From the NCBI RefSeq assembly GCF_000283155.1, contig NW_004454179.1, positions 3,721,621-3,785,620 on the forward strand: a stretch of 64,000 bases of DNA. Reading direction: 5' to 3'. The stretch comes from Ceratotherium simum simum. Its lineage: Eukaryota > Chordata > Mammalia > Perissodactyla > Rhinocerotidae. Below are positions 23,400 to 33,985 of this stretch, one piece after another. The position numbers and the translations under genes were made by a program. Numbering within the stretch: the first letter of the stretch is position 1; each line of letters starts with the position of its first letter. The notes under the pieces were generated by a model. The model searched no databases, was not told the origin of the DNA, and was given only the letters and a program-made list of their open reading frames with translations.

Positions 23400-23952
23400 C
23401 CAGCTTCCCCACTCCTGCTGTAGCAGGAAGTACCTGTATTCATCATCCCCCTTTATTCTCTTCATTTCCGCTGCTTTGACATCTGGGGGCCTTGCTGACC
23501 CTCGATTGACTGCCCCTCCCAGGGCTACCCAATTCCTAGAGATAGTAAAGACCTGCTTGGTGTGCACCTTTGCAAACTAATCAGTCCAGAGCCCACCCTC
23601 TGCCACCTCTTCCATCAGATCCTCATCTCAGGGCCAGGTACCAGACAACTAGAGACAGCCGCCATATCCCAGAGCCCACTGAAATTACTCAATCTAGCCA
23701 GTCCTCAGCCTGCTTACTCTGCCTCGCCTGTTTCTTCCCCACAGAAACCACAATTAAGTCTTTTGCCCACATTTTCTCCAAGTTCCCTTTGCCTCTAACC
23801 AACTCTGGTGCTTCCCCATGTGGTCCCCCCATTGTGGTATGTCATGCCCGCCTCCTCTTGGGAACTGTGAGTAACAAACTATCTTTTCATTGCCAATTGT
23901 CTCCTGATCTGTTGGCCTCATCACTCCTGAATGATAATAAAACCTACATTTT
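23400..23952 (+). mobile_element. Possible solo LTR
   Basis: Contains 'gcaaactaatcagtccagag' and 'ccaattgtctcctgatctgt', then 'aatgataataaaacctacat' near the right end, resembling the 3' end of an LTR with its poly(A) signal. The family is not recognised with confidence. Confidence 0.35.
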
Positions 23953-23963
23953 AAAACTGCACC

Positions 23964-24151
23964 ACGGGCTGGCCGTGTGGTGTAGTGGTTAAGTCCAGCA
24001 TACTCCACTTCGGCTGCAGGGGTTCACGGCTTCAGATCTCAGACATGGACTTACACCACTCTTCAAGCATGCTGTGGCAGCATCCCATATACAAAGTAGA
24101 GGAGGATTGGCACAGATGTTAGCTCAGGGCTAATCTTCCTCAGGCAAAAAT
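23964..24151 (+). mobile_element. ERE SINE (tRNA-derived), short form
   Basis: Head 'ggctggccgtgtggtgtagt' and core 'tcaagcatgctgtggcagca', with a single 'atgttagctcagggc' unit. The flanks AAAACTGCACC (23953-23963) and AAAACTTCACC (24152-24162) form an 11-bp duplication with one mismatch. Confidence 0.93.
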
Positions 24152-24162
24152 AAAACTTCACC

Positions 24163-24663
24163 AGAGTCTGGTGAGTCCAGCAAGCTGTGACTTTTCACTG
24201 CCAAGGGCATCAGCATTGAAAACAAGTCTTATAAAGTCCAAAGGCCGTGCAAGTCCCCTGCTGCCATGACGTCAGTGTGTTCCAGATCTCAACCAAGACT
24301 GTGGGAAATCCTGGAGGCAGAGCCCAGCTCAGCCAAGGGTGCCCCACACCTGGGCTCCCCAGAGGGCAGATGCTCAGCACTTTCAGTTCACACATCCAGG
24401 CATCTCCTGGGGGCAAGTCTGCCTGGGGGGAGGCTGGGATCTGGCATCGCCACCCTAGGGACCCATAGCTGTCTTGTGAGGTGGCTGCCTTCAGATGATA
24501 CACTAATCCAGTGATTTACTCCTGTAAGGAAGTATTTTACAGGAGTTCCTGGCAATTTTTTTGCTATAAAAAGAGAATCATCCTCCCAAATCTACTTTAA
24601 TTTCATATAGGCATTTTACAATTTACCAGAGCACCCAATTTATGAGGGAACAGCTTTTAAAAC
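24163..24663. other. Unassigned intergenic sequence
   Basis: Moderately GC-rich (24240-24480). Overlapping open frames on both strands show no domain. No repeat is recognised. Confidence 0.4.
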
Positions 24664-24673
24664 AACTTTTCTT

Positions 24674-24921
24674 GGGGCTGGCCCAGTGGCATAGCAGTTA
24701 AGTTGGCATGCTCCGCTTTGGCGGCCCGGGGTTCGCAGGTTCGGATCCTGGGCACGGACCAATGCACCGCTTGTTAAGCCATGCTGTGGCAGTGTCCCAT
24801 ATAAAGTAGAGGAAGATGGGCACAGATGTTAGCCCAGAGCCAATCTTCCTCAGCAAAAAGAGGAGGATTGGCAACAGATGTTAGTTCAGGGCTAATCTTC
24901 CTCACAAAAAAAAAAAAAAAA
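24674..24921 (+). mobile_element. ERE SINE (tRNA-derived), full form
   Basis: This is one of the best preserved copies: head 'ggggctggcccagtggcata', B box GGTTCGGATCCTG, core 'aagccatgctgtggcagtgt', two tail units and a run of about 17 A. An imperfect target duplication AACTTTTCTT / AACTTTGTT flanks it. Confidence 0.95.
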
Positions 24922-24930
24922 AACTTTGTT

Positions 24931-25299
24931 CCTCCTCCATTACTGGCCTCTCACTCCTCATTATTAGACTATTCCCATTCCTGAAAACTCTTTTCCCCAC
25001 CCCCTATCCACAGTGGACAAAACTCCCAAATTGATTCCTTCTCTGCTAGTCTTCCCCCATGCCTCCAAGAGATGCCCCAATCTTGGCTCCTCCATCAGCC
25101 TGGCTCTCTTTCCCTGCACCCTGGCCCATAGGGGGTTCCCCAAGACCTCAAGGCTTAGCTCTCAGAAAGGCTTAGGGACCAGTGTGAGGCCCAGCACTGG
25201 AATTTTAGGGCTGCTTCAAGGATTGCAACAGTGATATAGATTAAAATAAGTTTTTAAATGGGGAGAGAACCCAGTCAACTTTTAAACAATCAGGTTTCC
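24931..25299. other. Unassigned intergenic sequence
   Basis: Pyrimidine-rich on the left, with no gene or repeat recognised. Confidence 0.4.
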
Positions 25300-25800
25300 A
25301 GGAGAAAATGTGTCCTGAGTGCCAAACAAGTTGATACCAAACTTCTTAATCTCAAGCTCGTGTGCCCAATGCACAGCAAGCTAAACACTGAGACATCAGT
25401 GCTTGGAGATGGACAAAGTTTTATTCGAATTGGCCAAAATGAGTAGGCGGGAGCCTGGGTTTGCTCAAATCCACCTCCCCAAGAACAGGAAGCAGAGAGA
25501 TTTTGTAGAGCTAAGGGGCTTGACAGGAGGCGCTTTGGGGAAACAAAGGCATCACTCCTGATAAGCCCCTGAGCAATCTGATCTGGCCTTCAAGGGCTGC
25601 TGAGGGCCAGCCATCTGGTGATGGCAACCTCCCTGAAGGCAGTCTCTTTCTTCTACAAAACAAGCTCACAAATCCTTGAGACCCCTTTGTCACCCCTCAA
25701 GTTAAACAGGAAAAACAGCAAATTGGTTTAATATCTACAGTACCCTCAGGTACCTGACTTCAAAGTGACATACAAATGAACTTTCAGAACATTACGCTGT
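25300..25800 (-). mobile_element. Probable solo LTR
   Basis: In reverse orientation, 'gacaaagttttattcgaatt' supplies an AATAAAACTTTG poly(A)-signal region like those of ERV LTRs, followed in the LTR direction by mixed GC sequence. No internal viral sequence is attached. The class is not determined. Confidence 0.45.
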
Positions 25801-25849
25801 TTGCAAGCTAAAGACAGCCTGCCTCTACAGCCTCTAGCGAGCTGCAAAG

Positions 25850-26050
25850 AGGGTGCAGTGGAGTGAATACTGCCCTAGGAGATTGGGGTTCTAGTCCCAA
25901 CTCTGCCACTCATTTCATCTACAGAGACTCAGATAACTCATCAATAAAACGGGCGTACCGCCTTTAATATCTTCCTTGCCAGACATTAGGGGAATTGACC
26001 AGATTGTCTCTTGCAGTTCTAACAGTGATGTAAAATTAAAGTTGAGCTCC
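25850..26050 (+). repeat. MIR SINE fragment
   Basis: Contains 'ggggttctagtcccaactct', 'gccactcatttcatctacag', 'ataactcatcaataaaacgg' and 'gaccagattgtctcttgcag', MIR core and 3' blocks. Diverged. Confidence 0.7.
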
Positions 26051-26379
26051 AAGAGGTTTGTTTCCTACTGTGAAAAATTCCTGCATTGAACGATTTTTGA
26101 AAAGTTTTGGGAGTGGGGGTGGTTCGACACTGACTTAAAGGGTCCTCCTTCCCAGAGGAGTTTATTAATTCAAGGATCACAGCAGAGAGGAGAAGGGGGA
26201 GTGAGATGGGAGGAGGTGTTAGCTGAGGGCTGTGAGACTGGCTGGGCCTGAGAACCCTCGGGTGACCAATTTATTTCTTGCTGCAGTGTTTCCTGTTTTG
26301 CCAATCAAGAGCCCTATTGCATCTCAATAGTCTCAAAGTAGCCATTTGCCTTCATTCCAAAGAGCAGTCATTTGCCACC

Positions 26380-26900
26380 TGCAGGTTTGCATTAATATAA
26401 ACCATGCAAAAGGCTTTTTGTTCTAGAAAAAAAGCCTCTCTGTAGGGTTGCTAAAGGCAATCAGACATTCCGCTTAAGAAAGGCAGAATTAATTGACTGC
26501 AGAAAATAAGCGGACATTCTGCTCCAAGTACTGTTGAAGGGAAATAACCTTGAATGGGTTTGTAATTGGTTCGTTTACACGATTTTTGTAATTTTAAAGG
26601 ATTCAGTGAGCTTTGAAAGTTCGGGGACCTTGGTTTAGTAAAAATTGCTCTGGGTGAGATGTTAACCATTGACACCAATGCACATCCTCCTCTTCTTGTG
26701 TTTATTGCAAACACTCAAGCTGCTGCGGGCGGCTCCTTAAGAGACATTAAACTAGTAAATGCCAACTCTTATTTTCACATTTCTATTTTCATTTTGCTAA
26801 TTACCTCTTAACAGCAAAATGAAAATAGAAAAAAACAGGGACTTTTTGTGATTGACCTCCATCAACCAGCTGGCAACGGGGCAGATTTCAAAGAGAACTT
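26380..26900. other. Unique AT-rich candidate conserved non-coding segment
   Basis: No transposon signature is seen. The sequence is rich in TTAATTG/GCTAATTA-type homeodomain words and includes 'ccttgaatgggtttgtaatt' and 'gtgtttattgcaaacactca'-like forkhead-type words. A perfect 19-bp inverted repeat lies at 26780-26831. No open frame supports coding. A distal enhancer is one possibility (inference). Confidence 0.4.
26780..26831. other. Perfect 19-bp inverted repeat (hairpin)
   Basis: The left arm TTTCTATTTTCATTTTGCT (26780-26798) is exactly complementary to AGCAAAATGAAAATAGAAA (26813-26831). The 14-base loop contains TAATTACC. No repeat family is recognised. Confidence 0.9.
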
Positions 26901-27174
26901 TCGTCTAAACAAATTGTCGGACTGAAGTCCTCTCAGTGGCACATCTCAGCAAAGGCCTGGAGGTGGGGGAGATGGTGACAAGGGAGCCTGGGATTAATAA
27001 AGCCCGCACGCAGAGCAGTGATCTTGGAACTCAGAAGTCACAGGTTCAAGTCCCTGCTCCATAAGATAAGGTCATCAGAGGATCTATTGTTCAAATCAGG
27101 GCACTTCTGAGAGTAAAAGGGGGTGCTGACTGGAGGGGGTGTCGGGATGTTACTGTACAAAAAGGGGTTCTCTG

Positions 27175-27640
27175 CCTGATGCTCATAAAAATCCAATAAT
27201 TACACCACCAGCTTTTGAGAAAAGAAAAGGCTTTATTTTGAGGTCAACTAGCAAGGTGTCAGAAGGCAACATTCTCAAATCTGTGTCCCCAGTTCAGGGT
27301 TTGGGGTGAAATTTAAGAGGTTAAGGAGAACAGGCTGGTATGCAGAAATGCTGGCGAGGCAGGTTTCGATTGGAGGGCTTTAAACATTTACTGTAAGGTG
27401 TGGAAGGGGCTTTAACAGCCAATCTTCCTAGACAATGGACCCCGCGTCTGATAGGAGTCCGACTTTCAAGTTCTGGTTGCATCCTGGTCCTTTGGTTCCG
27501 TAGGGGGCAGAATCTTTGGTTCCAGGTGTTATTTTAGGTCAAGATTTTCTCCTCTGTGCATGCTCTGGGTATATGACTTGCTTTTTCGTTTCTCACTGCC
27601 CCTGAAAAACAACTCTTAATCACTCTGTTGATAAGATGGG
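27175..27640 (-). mobile_element. Probable solo LTR
   Basis: In reverse, 'aaaaggctttattttgaggt' gives an AATAAAGCC poly(A)-signal region followed by a GT-rich U5-like segment. The remainder is typical mixed LTR sequence without coding. Confidence 0.5.
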
Positions 27641-27734
27641 GTCAGTTTGAACTGGTCCTAGAGAGCCCATGGTTACAAGGACAAAAGAACTGGGACAGTC
27701 TTAGGAAAATCAAGATGCATGGTTGCCACACTAC

Positions 27735-27925
27735 TTGGCTCTAAGGAGCAGCTTTGTGACTGTGCAAAGTCACTTGACCTTTCTGAGCCTGTTTCTCAGC
27801 TTTACAATGAAGATAACAAAGTTCTGTAGGATTTTTATACTTATTACTCTGGGAGATACACATAAATGCACTTTATAACTTGTAAAGCATGGTATAAAAC
27901 CTGAGGTACTATCATAGCTAACAAA
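27735..27925 (+). repeat. MIR SINE fragment
   Basis: Contains 'agtcacttgacctttctgag', 'cctgtttctcagctttacaa', 'tgaagataacaaagttctgt' and 'gtaaagcatggtataaaacc' in MIR order. Confidence 0.75.
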
Positions 27926-27959
27926 GCAAAGCCAAGTTTACTGCCTGCTACCAAGGAAC

Positions 27960-28505
27960 TGAATATACAAAGAGACAATGTCCAGGTCATATATCAAAAT
28001 TGAACTTTGACCCACACTTGCAGCAACTGCCCAGAAACCAACCTCTTCTCTACAATACACAGCCTAGGAAGCCAGCCTGCTGTAAGTCAGACTTGCAAGA
28101 AGCCAGTTTGCTATCTCTAGTGACAATCCAGGAATCTAAACAATAACCTCTGTAATAATCAGCCTAAAATGGCCACGACTTGATTAATAACTGACAGCTT
28201 CCCTAGTTTTTATCCCACTTCTAATCTAGGACCAATCAGAGAAAGCCAAATAGGCAGCTCTAACCAATAAATAGGATGTTCTGCTTCTAGTTAGCCAGGC
28301 TGTAGCTTCCTCATGCCAGAGCCGTCAGTCAGAGTACACTTGAAGCCTTCCTTTTTTTCCACTAAAAAGCTTTCCCACTCCTCTGCCTGCCTTTGAGTCT
28401 CTGCCAAAATACAACTGATGGTGGCTGACTCCCTTACTACAACCAGCTCTGAATAAAGAGCCTTTGCTCTGCTCATTTGGTTGGTCTTCATTCATTTCCA
28501 CATCT
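27960..28505 (+). mobile_element. ERV1-like solo LTR
   Basis: The U3-like part has CCAATCAGAGAAAG (28221) and AACCAATAAATAGG (28264) promoter-type words. It is followed by an R region with 'gctctgaataaagagccttt' (poly(A) signal AATAAA near 28453) and a T-rich U5 ending 'gtcttcattcatttccaca'. This arrangement resembles gammaretrovirus-type LTRs. No coding remnant adjoins. Confidence 0.6.
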
Positions 28506-30264
28506 GATAGTTACATACTGGACCCTGGATCACAGGATATTGAATGGAACTTTCCCTGTTGTTTTGGAATTGTCAATAAAGCCCTAAAGTTAGAGAAAAT
28601 AGGTGCTAAGTACAGGTCCTGCTACCATTATATCACCATTCCCTACACCCTAAATCAAGAGTAGAAATATTCCCAGAGCAGTAGAAATACTCCAGAGGAG
28701 GGGTGCCCAGGCTTCTCAAGCAAGGATATTTGCATTTCCTGTGATGCAACTGACTCCACAAAAATTAGCAGAGCTGAAGCCTTCTCGTTGGTACCCTGGG
28801 TAGGCAGCTCCCGGCTGGTGAGAGGACCCCAGCCCAGAAAGGGCTGAAGGTGGTGGTCAGGAAAGGTTACGCTGGGAGAGGTCATCTGGCCTTGTGTGCA
28901 TGGTCCTTCAGAATAAGGATTCCATTTCTCATCCCTCCTGCACCCAGATGTGCTAAGTTCTGGCTGATGACATATGCAGCACCTATGCAGTACAGAAAAC
29001 CTGTAGGGCCCCTTTCCCCGCCAAGGTTTTTCCTTTCTCTCTTTAGTGCCTCCTCTGCCTTCTCCAGTCCTCGTGGATGTGGAAGCAGAGTGGGAAGGAG
29101 GGCGAGTAGGCTGTGTCCTCTCCAGTGCAAGCCCCCTGGTCATACTCAAGCTGGGGAGGTGTGACAGAGCATTGAGTTGGATATGAAATTGAAGCTTCTC
29201 ATTGGACTGGACTAGGACAGATTTTTAATACCTGAGTGTGACTAGGAAGCTTCGGGATCTGCCCAAGATGTCATAAGGAACAGAAAAATAGGTGCTCAAT
29301 GGATATGTTCATTCAATGACACTGAGCTGTTTAGTACATCCAGATTTTTACATGCTTCATTTTATTAAAATAGGACACACTTGTATGTTGTACAGAATAC
29401 TTATAGATTGTGTGTGTGGGAGGGGGAACACCAGAACTAAGGCAAACATCTATCAAAAAGGGCACCAGTAACCAAATATATCGTTTTAAACTTCAGTATC
29501 CTACAGCGCACAAGATCCTATCCTACAAGACCCTTGGCTTCTTCTTTATCATTGAATACACAGAGTAAGGTGGTCAATAGATGACTGATGGATCAAAGAA
29601 TGAATGATTTTATATGAAAATTATTTTTCTAATCTTTTCATCAAGCAATTCTACCCTCAAACTTGTCCCTACATTTTTAAGTGTTTAAAATGTAATTTCT
29701 CTACATATATCCAGCAGAATGGAAGTTTGGAAATGGAATTACAGCTTCCTAAACATTAATAGTGTAGGAAACTAATTTGTTTTACATAATTTGAATCTTT
29801 GAGTTTAAATACAAAGATGGCCTAAGCATTTGCTCATTTTGTGGTAGATACTGACACCTACTGGCCAAATTTGATATTAAATGCTTGATATGTTTTGACC
29901 AAAAAAAGAAAGAAATGTTGCCAGTTCTTGGAGGGTGAAGTTTGGGGGGGATGCGGGGGGGGCGGGATCCTGGCTCCAGGGGGCTGGGAGTGTAGACATT
30001 GGGAAATGGAGACTCAAGGTGAGAAAAGACCTAAGGAAGAGTTACGAGGTAGCTTCTGAAATGTCATCAGATTGATGCCAGAACTCCTGACTTGCCCACC
30101 TTAAGCCTTTCCTCTCCTTGAGTTTTTCACTTGGTGTTCAAAGAGATTTTACTCCAGGTGCACTTTCCATTTTCAAAGTAGACTTTGGAAAATAACCACT
30201 CTCCAAGCCACCAAACAGAAGTGCCCTTGCATCCTTTTCTGGGCATTCCTGTGGCACCTCATCA
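28506..30264. other. Unassigned intergenic sequence with a G-rich patch
   Basis: No gene or confident repeat is seen. The minus-strand frame at 28655-29149 (164 codons) is overlapped by a plus-strand frame and has no domain. 29944-29988 is a G-run cluster with G-quadruplex potential. Confidence 0.4.
29944..29988 (+). other. G-run cluster (G-quadruplex potential)
   Basis: Successive G runs of 7, 8, 3, 5 and 3 are separated by short loops. This satisfies the usual G3+N1-12 pattern for quadruplex formation. Confidence 0.6.
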
Positions 30265-30560
30265 TCAGCATTTATTATTGCTGACATGTCTCGGATGCTT
30301 CCTCTGTGCTATCATGCTAAGTGCTTTGTAAGTAGACAAGACCCTGGAGTCAGGCTACCTGGGTTCCAACACCGGCTCTGCCATTTACAAGTTATGCGAC
30401 TTTGGTCAAATGACTTAATTTCTCTTTCTTTATCTCTAAAATGGAGATGATAATAATGCCTAACACATAGAGTTCTCGTGAGGTTTTAAAGAGTTCACAT
30501 ATGTAAAGTGTTCAAAACAAGGCCTGGTACATCCCAAGTGCTATACTTATGTTAGTTATT
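30265..30560 (+). repeat. MIR SINE (two adjoining pieces)
   Basis: A first piece ('agcatttattattgctgaca', 'atcatgctaagtgctttgta') runs into a second ('agaccctggagtcaggctac', 'ccggctctgccatttacaag', 'tctctaaaatggagatgata', 'acaaggcctggtacatccca'). Both are MIR-type and in + orientation. Confidence 0.8.
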
Positions 30561-31115
30561 GTTACCTTCCTTGATCTTTACAATAATGCTCTGAAATAAA
30601 TACCGTTATTTTTAAAATTAGGAAACTGAGGCTTAGTTTATGAGTTGGAAATGCCTTCAGTTTCAAAAAGCAGAAAACCTGACGAACAGTGGCTAGAATA
30701 AAGTTCTCTCTCTCTCTCTATTAACAAGCAGTCCAGAGATAAGTGGCTGCTGGCTTATGGCTCACTGATGCCAGAGCCTGTGTCTTAGAGATTATTTAGA
30801 TCTTTCCCTCTTCGTCACAAGACGATCACCCCGGTTCCAGACATCATGTCTGTCCAGCAAGAAGAATGGGATAGGGAAGGAAGCTGGGGCACTGGCTCCG
30901 TCTGCCCTTTTAACAGAAAAGCAAAAACATTCCCAGAAATGTTCCCTTCACTTCTACTTACGTCTCATTAGCCAGAACTGTGTCGCTTGACCACTCCTGG
31001 CCGGAAGGGAGCGTGGGAAAGCGGGTATTGAACTTTTCCAGACTACAGCAGAAGGCAGCAAGGGAGAAGGGAGTTGGAAATGACTGTCGGATCAGCCAGC
31101 GATCTGTATCTGCCA
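30561..31115. other. Mostly unassigned; old-repeat appearance
   Basis: 30600-30640 ('ttaggaaactgaggcttagt') is MIR-like. A (CT)n run of about 16 bases lies at 30705-30719. The rest (for example 'aagtggctgctggcttatgg', 'ccactcctggccggaaggga') resembles 37740-37900 and may be the same unnamed old repeat. Confidence 0.35.
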
Positions 31116-31210
31116 CATCTTAGAGAGGATAAATCACTTGAGAAGGTCATATCACTACTAAGTGGTGGTGCCAACATTCAAATCCAGACAGCCTGGCTTC
31201 TGACATCTTA
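31116..31210 (+). repeat. MIR SINE fragment
   Basis: Contains 'gataaatcacttgagaaggt', 'aagtggtggtgccaacattc' and 'aaatccagacagcctggctt', matching the MIR 3' half. Confidence 0.6.
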
Positions 31211-32460
31211 AATACTATATTATATTGATATTATGTTGAAGAGTCTCCATTTGTCCCTCCAGATCCACACTTCCCTCTCACTATCCTGATGTGGGTCCTG
31301 GAATTCTCTTCTCTAAAAACCACAACACAGCCACCTGCATGCACTCAGGCTTGCCGTTTTGTTCAGCCAATGGTCTTGGAGGATGGGAGGAGAGAGAGGT
31401 CAGGGTATTTACTCCCCTGGCTCTCTCTTCGCCAGGCTCTGGTGTAGCAGAGGGGATGCTCCTCTACTGACAGCCACAGCCTGCTGGCCAGCTCCTCCCT
31501 CGCTGGTATCCACTAGCACCGTTCCTTCTCTGGGCCCTTCAGGCCTAGGGGTAATAATGGCTTTCTAGTGTCCATAGTCACTTGTTGATTCTCTTACCCC
31601 TCACATGACAGATTAATATATCATCCGTTTCCTGCCAGAACTCTGACAAACACCTTAAATTGACACAGTGCCCTATAACATCCTTTTATGAAACTCTCTT
31701 TAGAGGGTCTTACTATATTGAGATTTCAACCTATAGCCTTGCCCCCATACGTCTTTCCGGTGTCCTAGGTTTTCATAATAGCATGCTCCATCGGCATATG
31801 CACAGCAACTTTGCTAGAGAATGAGGTACTCTTGGCTCCATAAGGCATGCCGGAGAGAATTAGAGTTACGTGGCTTCCTTCACTAGTCCAGCATGATATG
31901 GTTTAGTTTATAAAGTCTGATTTTGGAGTCAAATTGGATCTCTCCAAGACTTAATCTGCTCAATGTCTGCTTAATCTGACTCCCAGTCCTTGGTTTGGTC
32001 TTTCTAATAAGTCCTACTTCTCCATCCTCTCCCTTTATCTTGCATCCTTTGCTCCTAAGAAGCTTGCCCCAATGAACTCTTGTAAGCCTTGTTCTTCCTC
32101 TGCATGGACTAAATTCCCCTAGCATCTCCCACACTTAGCTATTTCACTTCTTCCTCTTTTCTCCTTCCTCTAGTCTGTGCTTCTCCTTTTCCTGCTTTCC
32201 TGGCTTGCATCTGAAACATGGCACCACTACAAACCTACTTTCCCGGCTCTGGTATCTCATCACTTGTCAATCACTTACAGACCATCACGGCATGTGAGAC
32301 AGAGAGTAAACTTTTAAAATTTTATTTTACTTTATTTTATTTTAGGAGTATTAGCATTGTAATAGGGCAGGTCTTAGACAAAAGAAATATTACTGAACTC
32401 TGAAATAGCATCACATGGATAGGAACCTATTTTGCTCATTCATAAAAGCCATTTGTTTTT
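31211..32460. other. Unassigned intergenic sequence
   Basis: No gene or clear repeat is recognised. A TTTTATTTTACTTTATTTTA low-complexity patch lies near 32319-32343. Confidence 0.4.
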
Positions 32461-32697
32461 ATTGTGGTAAAATATACATACCATAAAATTTACCATTTTA
32501 TCCATTTTTAAGTGTACAGTTCTATGGCATTAAGTACATTCACATTGTTGTGCAACTGTCACCACCTTCCATCTCTAGAATTTTATCTTCCCAAACTGAA
32601 ACTGTGCGCTCATTAAATACTAAAACTCCTCATTCCTTGCTCCCCGCAGCCCCTGGCAACCACCACTTTATTTTTTGTCTGTATGATTTTGACTGAG
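32461..32697 (-). repeat. LINE-1 3' UTR fragment
   Basis: Reverse strand of an L1M 3' region: 'tattgtggtaaaatatacat', 'ccataaaatttaccatttta', 'aagtgtacagttctatggca', 'gtgcaactgtcaccaccttc' and 'agcccctggcaaccaccact'. It is the same L1 region as 51355-51600. Confidence 0.9.
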
Positions 32698-33660
32698 AGA
32701 AAACTCATTTTGTGCTGCTCAGAAGAACAGGCTCAGGATCGCGCATGTGAGTTGCAAGTGTTACATGGAGATCTGTTCGTGGGTGGACCCATTGTTGGCA
32801 GGCTGCTACAGACAGAGCTGCCTGCCTGTGGCAATGCTCGTGATGAGCCTGAATGACCATCTGCAAGGATGCCAAAGAAGGGTGAGGGGCTGAAAGGGAG
32901 GACACTCCCATCCCCCACCCCAATCCCCAGCCCCACGCTTGCAAGCTCCCTTCTGACTCTTTAATTCCATGGAAAGGAATCTTGGACGGAGGAGTATGAA
33001 ATGTGTTAATAGAAAACACAAGTTGATTAAGTTATTGTAGCCAGTATGTCCATATATGAGTTACTGACAGTTAATGCCAGATTTGTGCATAATAATATTG
33101 ACCAAATCGAGTGTTTTGATGGAGGCAAGTGTCCCAAAAAAAGCAGGAATGATCAATGTGGAAGTGGTGAGGGGAGGCAATACTCTCTACAGCAAAAGTT
33201 ACCAATGGGGAGCTTGTAGGCCAGACTCCAGCGAGACTTGTCCTGTTTGGTCTGCACGATATATTTTAAAACGTGATTAGTTGGCAGATTTACACATGTG
33301 ATTTCTGGTTTCACTTGAAAAACACTAGGCCTAGAATCCTGCATGGCAACAAAATAAGGCTCCCCTCTCCTTGTTCCCCTATGGCATGGCTCTAGGAGCA
33401 TTCGAGTTTGCAATTCTACTCTGGGATTTTAGGGCCATCTTTAACGATACATTTAATAAAATGTCAAAGACATGATTAATTATAGCTTTAAAAATAATTT
33501 TAAAATGAATAGAGGAAATATTTGAAAATGAACAGATTCCACGGGTGTTATGGAAAGGGAGGTTCAACTTCATCAAATAAATTTGCAAAGTTGGTAAAGT
33601 AATTTAAATAAATCTGAGGGGAAAAGATGAATCAATATACATATTTATGGGGCACTTATA
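32698..33660. other. Unassigned intergenic sequence
   Basis: Overlapping minus-strand frames at 32705-33021 and a plus frame at 33074-33280 show no domain. No repeat is recognised. Confidence 0.4.
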
Positions 33661-33985
33661 ACACTCCCCACCACACCCAATCCAATCCCTGCTCTGTTTT
33701 TCCACAGTACTTATCACTATTTAACGTACTATAAGCTTTAGCTGTTTATTATATTTATTTACATATGTTGCATATAATTATTCATTATAGCTTAATAAAC
33801 ATAGTCACATTTTTAAACATAATTGTTCATGATAACTTATTTTCTGTTTCTGTTCTACTAGCATGTAAGCCTGCCAATGGTAGAATTTTTCCATCTGTTT
33901 TATTTACAGTTGCATCTCCAGAGCTGAGAATAGTTCCTGACACATAGCAGATACCCAACAAATATTTGCTAAATGAATGAATAAA
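33661..33985 (+). repeat. LINE-2 3' end
   Basis: Contains 'ttccacagtacttatcacta', 'tgttctactagcatgtaagc', 'tgccaatggtagaatttttc', 'gttcctgacacatagcagat' and 'atttgctaaatgaatga', in L2 tail order. Confidence 0.85.

Noticed and set aside
10594..24921. tRNA-like A and B boxes suggesting tRNA genes
   Set aside because: They belong to ERE SINE heads. No cloverleaf with a functional anticodon arm is preserved.
28655..29149. 164-codon minus-strand frame
   Set aside because: Overlaps a plus-strand frame of 104 codons and has no recognisable motif.
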